DNA of 7,178 nucleotides from Nitrospirota bacterium. GTDB taxonomy: Bacteria; Nitrospirota; CAKKRA01; 9FT-COMBO-42-15. Below, in pieces: positions 1-4,836 of this stretch. The stretch lies in NCBI GenBank assembly GCA_016214425.1, contig JACRON010000261.1, forward strand, positions 1 through 7,178, read 5' to 3'. The position numbers and the translations under genes are program-made. The notes beneath the pieces were generated by a model. It was not told the origin of the DNA. It made no database searches and worked only from the letters and a program-made list of their open reading frames with translations. Each line of letters opens with the position of its first letter. The first letter of the stretch is position 1.

Positions 1-173
1 AGATACCGTATTTGTCGCGGATTATTGCTGTTGCTGACGGCTATGCTGCTATGACATCTGAAATGCCGTGGTACAAGACTGTTTCAAAGGAGAAGGCAAA
101 AGGGGCAATTAAGGCAGGGGCAGGGAGCCAGTTTGACCCAGAGATTGCTGATGCCTTCTGCAGGATTATTTAA
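1..173 (+). CDS. HD-GYP domain protein, C-terminal end (partial)
   Basis: Only the last 57 codons are present; the first complete codon begins at base 3 and the TAA is at 171-173. The visible protein reads RIIAVADGYAAMTSEMPW near its start and GAGSQFDPEIADAF at its end. These match the closing part of HD-GYP domains, which usually read as VADAYDAMTS followed by GxGTQFDPxxVDAF. HD-GYP proteins are metal-dependent phosphodiesterases that break down cyclic di-GMP, often as the output of a response regulator or sensor. The metal-binding HD and the GYP motif lie to the left of the window, so activity and any receiver or sensor domain cannot be judged. The usual PYR segment after the DAMTS motif is replaced by PWYKT, a mild divergence. 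Confidence 0.88.
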   Translation, partial: IPYLSRIIAVADGYAAMTSEMPWYKTVSKEKAKGAIKAGAGSQFDPEIADAFCRII

Positions 174-179
174 ATTCCA

Positions 180-208
180 TTGTTTTTTATTTTAAATAGT
201 AGTAGAAT
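180..208 (+). promoter_or_regulatory. Possible promoter of the tRNA gene
   Basis: TTGTTT (180-185) and TAGAAT (203-208) are separated by 17 bases and sit just upstream of the tRNA, predicting a start near 215 and a short 5' leader. Both boxes are imperfect and the region is AT-rich, so chance matches are likely. Confidence 0.35.
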
Positions 209-223
209 TTAAAAAATAACTGT

Positions 224-299
224 GGGGCTGTAGCTCAGTTGGGAGAGCGCCTCGTTCGCAACGAGGAGGTCAGCGGTTCGATCCCGCTCAGCTCCACCA
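224..299 (+). tRNA. tRNA-Ala(CGC)
   Basis: The 76 bases fold into a full cloverleaf. The acceptor arm pairs GGGGCTG with CAGCTCC, followed by the discriminator A and an encoded CCA (297-299). The D stem is GCTC/GAGC, the anticodon stem CCTCG/CGAGG, and the T stem AGCGG/CCGCT with the loop TTCGATC. The anticodon loop is TTCGCAA, giving anticodon CGC at 257-259, which reads the alanine codon GCG. The acceptor stem carries a G3-U70 wobble pair, the classic identity element recognised by alanyl-tRNA synthetase, so the anticodon and the identity element agree. No clear rho-independent terminator follows. Confidence 0.97.
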
Positions 300-403
300 A
301 ACATCTCTAATAAAATAAATCGCTTCCATTTCTAAAATTTACATAATCACCAGATTGTCACCAGCAAGGTTATATAAACTTTATATTCCTTCCTTAAAAA
401 TAT

Positions 404-434
404 TTGACAATAATCATATTATATGGTATATAAT
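404..434 (+). promoter_or_regulatory. Sigma-70-type promoter of the toxin-antitoxin locus
   Basis: A perfect TTGACA (404-409) is followed by TATAAT (429-434) at 19 bases, or by TATATA (427-432) at the better spacing of 17. It lies about 20-30 bases upstream of the toxin start. The 300-403 stretch before it is AT-rich intergenic DNA in which nothing else is recognisable. Confidence 0.7.
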
Positions 435-435
435 A
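417..435. promoter_or_regulatory. Inverted repeat over the -10 box, candidate antitoxin operator
   Basis: TATTATAT, three bases (GGT), then ATATAATA form a perfect 8-bp inverted repeat covering the -10 element. Autorepression by the antitoxin is common in toxin-antitoxin loci, and TumA-type antitoxins have a winged helix-turn-helix. The role as operator is an inference, and AT-rich DNA gives such palindromes more often than average. Confidence 0.4.
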
Positions 436-454
436 CCTATTAAAGGGGATTTTA

Positions 455-678
455 TTGAAGGCCAAGCTTATAGTAAAGGATAGATTTGATTTTGAGGTTA
501 TAAATATTCACTTGTTTATATTGTAAATGGTAAAAGAATTATCGGTTATGATAATGCCGAAGGCAAAGGAGACCACAGACATTATGATGATAAAGAGGAA
601 CCATACGAATTTAAGAATATAGACAGGCTATTTGAAGATTTTTATAAAGATGTAAGGAGGTTTAAAAATGAGGGTTAA
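455..678 (+). pseudogene. tumE: TumE-family toxin, frameshifted and internally deleted
   Basis: A TTG start at 455, preceded by AAAGGGG, opens LKAKLIVKDRFDFE, the usual TumE-family amino end. That frame stops at 524-526. The rest of the toxin is in a different frame from about 496: GYKYSLVYIVNGKRIIGYDN, then GKGDHRHYDDKEEPYEF, ending at TAA 676-678. The shift is a net loss of one base (mod 3). From memory of the family, about 20 residues of a beta-strand region (the VEIxIWxVPxP part) between the two halves are also missing, so this looks like a small deletion rather than a single-base slip. The second frame has no ATG, GTG or TTG start of its own between 496 and the end. The conserved GDHRH motif survives. 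The gene overlaps the antitoxin start by 11 bases, typical of a coupled pair. As written it cannot make a normal toxin. Confidence 0.75.
654..660 (+). promoter_or_regulatory. Strong ribosome binding site of the antitoxin
   Basis: AAGGAGG lies 7 bases before the ATG at 668, inside the end of the toxin reading frame. It is much stronger than the toxin's site and fixes the antitoxin start. It would let the antitoxin be translated without toxin translation. Confidence 0.8.
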
Positions 679-1042
679 AAAAGTAAAAATAGGGATAAAG
701 AGCTTTGAGGATTTCCTTGAGGGCGCAAAGGATGCTATGAAAAGACTTGAAAGAGGGGAAAAGGTCAAAAAGCAGAGAGGTATTTATTTTGAAAATCTAA
801 AAGCCTTCAGAAGGGCATTAACAGAAAAGAGATTAGAGATGCTGCATGTGATAAAGGAAAAGCACCCTAAATCTATTTATGAGCTTGCAAAGTTACTTAA
901 CAGAAATACAAAGAATGTATCACAGGACATAGAGTATCTTAGGGAGATAGGATTAGTTGAGCTTAAGAGGACAGAGGAAAAAAGAGAGCGTATTATACCG
1001 TTTGTTGGTTATGAGCTTATTGATTTGCAGATAGCAGTTTAG
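668..1042 (+). CDS. tumA: TumA-type antitoxin, winged helix-turn-helix protein
   Basis: This 124-residue basic protein has the layout of antitoxins paired with TumE toxins. An amino-terminal helical part (about 11-50, beginning SFEDFLEGAKDAMKRLERGE) is followed by an xRxAxLTEKRLEML-type segment. A MarR/ArsR-like helix-turn-helix spans about 53-100, with SIYELAKLLNRNTKNVSQDI as the turn and recognition region, and a charged wing covers 100-112. The toxin remnant immediately upstream, with an 11-base overlap, supports the assignment strongly. In such pairs the antitoxin neutralises the toxin by direct binding and usually represses the operon; the inverted repeat at 417-435 is a candidate target. 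The gene is intact while its toxin is broken, so it may persist only as a regulator or as an anti-addiction remnant. It could also be called simply a putative HTH DNA-binding protein. No terminator is visible after it. Confidence 0.8.
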   Translation: MRVKKVKIGIKSFEDFLEGAKDAMKRLERGEKVKKQRGIYFENLKAFRRALTEKRLEMLHVIKEKHPKSIYELAKLLNRNTKNVSQDIEYLREIGLVELKRTEEKRERIIPFVGYELIDLQIAV

Positions 1043-1068
1043 TATGAAGAAAAACGAAATAAGTAAAA

Positions 1069-2304
1069 TTATACAACATCCGAAAATCTCTTTTTAAACT
1101 GCTCTACTGTCATCTTTCCTGCTTCTGCAAGTGATTTGATATTTTTTTCTTCTAAGTCCTCTTTTTCAAGCCTTATCATGTATTTTCTCGCTACAGTATA
1201 GGATTCGGATTTTATATCAACAAGCCTTATCCTTGTCTTTCCTGTTTTTGGGTCTATCATGTCCTTGAACTGGATTGGCGTTAAGCGCCCTCCGTCGTAT
1301 ACTATCATTGCGCCTGAGCCGCCATTCAAAAGAAACCTTACGCCGCCGTAGCCAAGGTTTCTTGTATATTCTGCATCAAACGGAATAGGCGGCGCTGCCC
1401 TCAGCTCATAGCCAATGGACTTGCCAATGATATTTACCTTGATGCCTCTTTTATCAAATGACTCTTTTACCTTTTCCCTGAGTATCTTTGCCAATGGTAT
1501 TTCAGCAAGTTTTATATGGCCGTGTTCATCCCTTTCAATATCTTTTAATATTTCTAACTCGTCTGGATTAAGCCTTTCTGCAATACCCTCAGCTATTACT
1601 GCGACCCCATGGTCTTTATTAGCAGTGAGCCTTTTTATGATTGCAGCCTCAAGTATATTGCAGACATGGCTTAATGAGATATTTCCATCTGGAAATTCCT
1701 CTGCAATTATTGTTAGCGTAGCGCCTGCTGCCTTTCCCATGCCGAGTGCAAGATGGCCTGCAGTTCTTCCCATGGCAATTACAAAATACCATCTGCCGGT
1801 TGTCTTTGCATCCTCCATCAGGTTCTGCACAAGCTTCACGCCAAGATGCCTTGCTGTCTCAAACCCGAATGTCGGCATTCCTCCTGGCAAAGGAAGGTCA
1901 TTGTCTATTGTCTTTGGAACATGGGCAACTGCAATCTTGCCTTTAGCCTCCCTTTCCACAATGCTGGCAGTATAGGCAGTATCATCACCGCCGATTGTAA
2001 GGAGATATTTAATTCCAAGTTCCTTAAGCGCTGTTAAGACATTCTGCATCTTCTTTGGGTCTTTTGTAGGATTCTCTCTTGATGTTCTTATTATGCTTCC
2101 GCCTGTTGCATGTATCCTTGTTACATCATCTATTGTAAGCGCCATCACTTTATCTTTGCTGCCCTTTGAAAGCCACTTGAATCCGTCAAGTATTCCAATA
2201 ACCTCATTATCCTCATTTATGGCCTCTATTGTTGCAGCGCTTATCACGCCATTTATCCCCGGCGCTGGCCCTCCGCCGACTACAATAGCCAATCTCTCTT
2301 TCAT
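1069..2304 (-). CDS. pfp: PPi-dependent 6-phosphofructokinase
   Basis: The protein catalyses reversible phosphorylation of fructose 6-phosphate to fructose 1,6-bisphosphate in the cytoplasm. Visible motifs (411-residue numbering) are GGGPAPGIN at 10-18, GGDDT at 105-109, PKTIDND at 130-136 with catalytic base Asp134, and MGR at 178-180. In the family, Asp after GGD (replacing the Gly of GGDGS) and Lys in PKTIDND (replacing the Gly of PGTIDND) mark enzymes that use pyrophosphate rather than ATP. The start is set at ATG 2304, because GAGGTG at 2311-2316 is a good Shine-Dalgarno site 6 bases away. The upstream GTG at 2313, which would add three residues, is part of that site. The gene lies 31 bases downstream of the aldolase and is most likely cotranscribed with it. 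Its stop faces the antitoxin stop across 26 bases with no visible terminator hairpin. Confidence 0.93.
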   Translation of the reverse strand: MKERLAIVVGGGPAPGINGVISAATIEAINEDNEVIGILDGFKWLSKGSKDKVMALTIDDVTRIHATGGSIIRTSRENPTKDPKKMQNVLTALKELGIKYLLTIGGDDTAYTASIVEREAKGKIAVAHVPKTIDNDLPLPGGMPTFGFETARHLGVKLVQNLMEDAKTTGRWYFVIAMGRTAGHLALGMGKAAGATLTIIAEEFPDGNISLSHVCNILEAAIIKRLTANKDHGVAVIAEGIAERLNPDELEILKDIERDEHGHIKLAEIPLAKILREKVKESFDKRGIKVNIIGKSIGYELRAAPPIPFDAEYTRNLGYGGVRFLLNGGSGAMIVYDGGRLTPIQFKDMIDPKTGKTRIRLVDIKSESYTVARKYMIRLEKEDLEEKNIKSLAEAGKMTVEQFKKRFSDVV

Positions 2305-2335
2305 AGGAATCACCTCGCCTAATCAAGCGGAATTT

Positions 2336-3700
2336 TTATGCAACCTTTGATATTAATGTTTTTGGTATTGCCTTTGGGACAGCCTTTTTGTGAATTGCTT
2401 TATTTACAATATCTTTTGTATTGACTACATTTAGTTTTTCAAATAACAGGCCGAATCTCTCTTCCAGTTCTGAAAGGATGCCGGATTTTATGTCAGATGG
2501 CAGCTCCCACCACCTCTTTTTGAATGGACCGAACCCCTTTTTCCTTGTGCTGTATATGAACTGCTCCCCTGTCTGATTTTCCTTCTTTTCCTTTGCAAAT
2601 TCTTTTTTAATAAATTCGTAGATTTCAGATTTTAAATCAGAAGGCATGTATTTGCTGTCGTAAATGATATTCTGAAAGCCTGTGGCAAGATGAACCTCTA
2701 CGCACCCTGTCTCTACAAATTTTCCAAAGGCAGATTCAGGAAGTGTTGAAGCGCCATGCTGGACTGCGCCTGCAAGGCCATATTCTGTCCTTGCTGTGTT
2801 AGACAGCCTTTTGAGTGTTTCAAAGTCTATCTTTACCTGCGCAAGTGTGCCGTCAGGCAGGACTACGCCGCCATGGCTTGTTCCTGTCTGCACGCTTATC
2901 TTGCTTAAGCCTGTGTTATTTGATTTTACTGTTTTGTTAAAGCCGCTGAGAAATGCCTTCAGCTCCTCCTCTGTGCTATTAGCCTTTCCTATCTCGCCAA
3001 TCTCGCCGCCAACTGAAACAGTAATTCCCTTTGGCTCTATCTTCCTTATATAGTCAGTTAAATTTGCAGTGAGTGTATAGTTTGGCCTCTGCTGTTCATC
3101 CACTGTTGGCTTTGACAGGTCAACTGTTGTTGATGCGTCAATATCAATATTATAAAAATCAGCATCAATCGCCTCGGCTATAAGCTCCTTTAGCGCTGAT
3201 ACCTCTTTTTCAGGGTTATCAAGATATTTTTTATTGCTTATCTGGAAGTGGTCGCCCTGGATAAATACATGGCCTTCGTAGCCTTCCTTGATTGCAGCAG
3301 CTAAAACAACAGCAGAATATTCAAGAGGCCTTTGTGCAGTATAGCCTATCTCAGAACGCGCTATCTCAAATATAAATGCGCCTACATTCATCTCCATTGC
3401 CTTTTTAAATATTATCCTTGCAACATCATAGGTCAGGCCTCGGATGTTGATGGCAGGGACAGTAAAGCCTTTGTATCTGCCTTTGCCTATTTCTTTATAA
3501 AAATTTTGTATGGATGATGGGATTATTCCAATATCCTTTGCTGCTTCAATGATTAGTCTAAGGAGCGCATTTTTTTCATCTTCATTCTGATTGAAGACTG
3601 AGTGAAAGATGAGTTCATCAATGGAGGTTCTTAATGCATCTTTGTTTGTTACCTTTATTTTGTTGTCTGTAATCTTGATAAAACTATTGACATCTTTCAT
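2336..3700 (-). CDS. fba: Class II fructose-bisphosphate aldolase, long form
   Basis: This is a zinc-dependent aldolase that reversibly splits fructose 1,6-bisphosphate into dihydroxyacetone phosphate and glyceraldehyde 3-phosphate. The key class II residues are present: QGDHFQ with catalytic Asp150 and zinc ligand His151, SVGGEIGEIG with Glu233, QTGTSHGG with His276, and QHGAS with His315. It is 454 residues, about 100 longer than E. coli FbaA. An amino-terminal helical extension of about 75 residues precedes the barrel. The carboxyl part (about 350-430) includes KKGFGPFKKRWWELP, followed by a Lys/Pro/Ala-rich tail. This resembles a long aldolase family known from many uncultured and anaerobic bacteria (recalled, not searched). 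ATG 3700 has AAGGAGGT just upstream. It is the first gene of an operon with the PPi-type phosphofructokinase, so the two consecutive reversible steps are made together. Substrate specificity (fructose versus tagatose bisphosphate) is inferred from this neighbour. Confidence 0.88.
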   Translation of the reverse strand: MKDVNSFIKITDNKIKVTNKDALRTSIDELIFHSVFNQNEDEKNALLRLIIEAAKDIGIIPSSIQNFYKEIGKGRYKGFTVPAINIRGLTYDVARIIFKKAMEMNVGAFIFEIARSEIGYTAQRPLEYSAVVLAAAIKEGYEGHVFIQGDHFQISNKKYLDNPEKEVSALKELIAEAIDADFYNIDIDASTTVDLSKPTVDEQQRPNYTLTANLTDYIRKIEPKGITVSVGGEIGEIGKANSTEEELKAFLSGFNKTVKSNNTGLSKISVQTGTSHGGVVLPDGTLAQVKIDFETLKRLSNTARTEYGLAGAVQHGASTLPESAFGKFVETGCVEVHLATGFQNIIYDSKYMPSDLKSEIYEFIKKEFAKEKKENQTGEQFIYSTRKKGFGPFKKRWWELPSDIKSGILSELEERFGLLFEKLNVVNTKDIVNKAIHKKAVPKAIPKTLISKVA

Positions 3701-3753
3701 TGTACCTCCTTTGCAAAAAGTTTATCGCAGTTAATTTAATCATGCCTGAATTT

Positions 3754-3782
3754 ACTATATCCAATTAGGAATATTCTGTCAA
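3754..3782 (-). promoter_or_regulatory. Sigma-70 promoter of the aldolase-phosphofructokinase operon
   Basis: On the minus strand a perfect TTGACA (3782-3777) is followed after exactly 17 bases by TATAGT (3759-3754). Transcription would start near 3747, leaving an untranslated leader of about 45 bases that contains the AAGGAGGT ribosome binding site at 3711-3704. No hairpin or riboswitch-like fold is obvious in the leader. Confidence 0.8.
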
Positions 3783-3839
3783 TAAGGGAAATTTATCTCC
3801 TTGAATTTATAGTTTTTTTCTGTTAATCTACAAATACTT

Positions 3840-4624
3840 ATGCAGGATATCAAAGGCTTTGATGTTTTAAGGATAGAAAATAATGAGTCCAGACAGCTTA
3901 GAGACTCTGTTTCAGTTGAGAAGGATATTATTATCCGCTTAAATAACGAGGAATTCGTTGCTCTAATGTGCACGCCTGTAATGGTTAAGGAATTGGCAGT
4001 TGGTTTTCTTTTATCTGAAGGTTTGATTGCAAAAAGTGACGATATTAATGAGAATGATTATAATGAGGTAGACGGCGTTGTCTCCATTGGCATCAGAAAT
4101 TATACAAAGGATGCAGTTAAAAACAACAGACTGCAGACCCTTACCTCAGGCTGCGGAAGGGGAATGACATCAGATTTTATAAAAGGTTTTACAAAGGAAA
4201 AGAAGATGGAGTCTTCTATAAAGATAGCTTCAAAAGATATAACCGATATTTCAAAGGAATTAATATGTCTTCATTGTATAAAGAGACAGGCGGTGTTCAC
4301 AGCGCTGCATTATGGGACGGAAAGAAGATTGAGGTCTTTTGCGAAGATATTGGAAGGCACAATGCAATTGACAAGGTATTTGGCTATTGTCTTTTGAATG
4401 ACATCTCAATAGTTGATAAAATAGTTCTTACGAGCGGCAGAATCTCCTCTGATGTCATGATTAAAATAAGCAGGCGCGGCGTGCCGGTAGTCATTAGCAG
4501 AAATGCGCCTACGAGCCTTGCAGTGGAAATGGCATATTTTCTCGGTATAACACTCATCGGTTTTGTGAGAGGGCAGAGGATGAATATCTATACATATTCC
4601 GAAAGGGTGATTTTGGGTAGTTGA
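3840..4624 (+). pseudogene. fdhD: FdhD sulfur carrier for formate dehydrogenase, frameshifted
   Basis: FdhD passes sulfur from a cysteine desulfurase to the molybdenum or tungsten cofactor of formate dehydrogenase. The first half runs from ATG 3840 (with CTPVMVKELAVGFLLSEGLI and TSGCGRG) to about 4257. The second half is in another frame from about 4265: ETGGVHSAALWDG, EDIGRHNAIDK, LTSGRISSDV, APTSLAVEMAYFLGITLIGF, ending at TGA 4622-4624. The break lies in the stretch GGAATTAATATGTC (4256-4269), after SKEL and before MSSLYKETGG, and is a net loss of one base (mod 3). Together the halves cover the whole family with all major motifs, about 260 residues, so decay is recent or the break is a sequence error. 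Only one Cys (Cys105) occurs where E. coli has CxxC. No Shine-Dalgarno site precedes the start. The in-frame ATG 4265 of the second half is unlikely to give a working protein alone. Confidence 0.85.
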
Positions 4625-4649
4625 CAAGAGTCTTATATTAGTATAAAAT
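4621..4649 (+). promoter_or_regulatory. Sigma-70 promoter of the synthase-aconitase operon
   Basis: A perfect TTGACA (4621-4626) lies 17 bases before TAAAAT (4644-4649); an overlapping TATAAA begins at 4642. The fdhD stop codon TGA (4622-4624) is inside the -35 box. It predicts a start near 4656 and a leader of about 25 bases before the ATG at 4681. Confidence 0.7.
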
Positions 4650-4680
4650 TCAAAGTTATTTTAAATCAAAAGGGTGCAGG

Positions 4681-4836
4681 ATGAAGGATAATAATAAGAA
4701 GAAGACATCAGTAATTGATAAAACAAGCAGGCATAAGTACGAGCTTCAGGATGTATCTGAGCCAAATCTCTTTAGGGAATATTTCCCACAACAGAATCAT
4801 TCCGCCAAATCTGCCTTCAGATTTTTGGATTACTGA
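4681..4836 (+). other. Displaced amino-terminal segment of the Re-citrate-synthase-like gene
   Basis: ATG 4681, preceded by AAAGGGTGCAGG, opens a 51-residue frame beginning MKDNNKKKTSVIDKTSRHKY and continuing LQDVSEPNLFREYFP, then running out of frame to TGA 4834-4836. The EPNLFREYFP part resembles the amino-terminal extension that normally precedes the catalytic barrel in this synthase family (recalled). The barrel's own amino end, HNRIIPPNLPSDFWITD, is in the frame shifted by one base from about 4787. The natural protein therefore probably started at 4681, and the frames were separated near 4786-4792, possibly with loss of several residues. Confidence 0.6.

Noticed and set aside
186..219. 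Hairpin terminator after the HD-GYP gene
   Set aside because: TATTTTAAAT and ATTTAAAAAATA can pair imperfectly, but the stem is entirely A/T with no GC core, so it is weak support.
280..460. tRNA-Ala 3' end as an integration site for a mobile element carrying the toxin-antitoxin locus
   Set aside because: No integrase and no second copy of the tRNA 3' end is visible in the window.
1043..1068. Bidirectional terminator between the converging antitoxin and phosphofructokinase genes
   Set aside because: The 26 bases are A-rich on the plus strand but contain no stem that could form a hairpin.
2305..2313. GTG 2313 as start of the phosphofructokinase
   Set aside because: The GTG is part of the GAGGTG Shine-Dalgarno site for ATG 2304, and it has no good site of its own.
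1415..2350. Plus-strand open frames opposite the phosphofructokinase (1415-1975, 1746-1946, 1753-2037, 2093-2350)
   Set aside because: They lie antisense to a gene with complete family motifs, have no recognisable domains and no good ribosome sites.
4256..4269. Programmed ribosomal frameshift in fdhD
   Set aside because: There is no slippery heptamer, no downstream pseudoknot that I can see, and FdhD is not known to use recoding.
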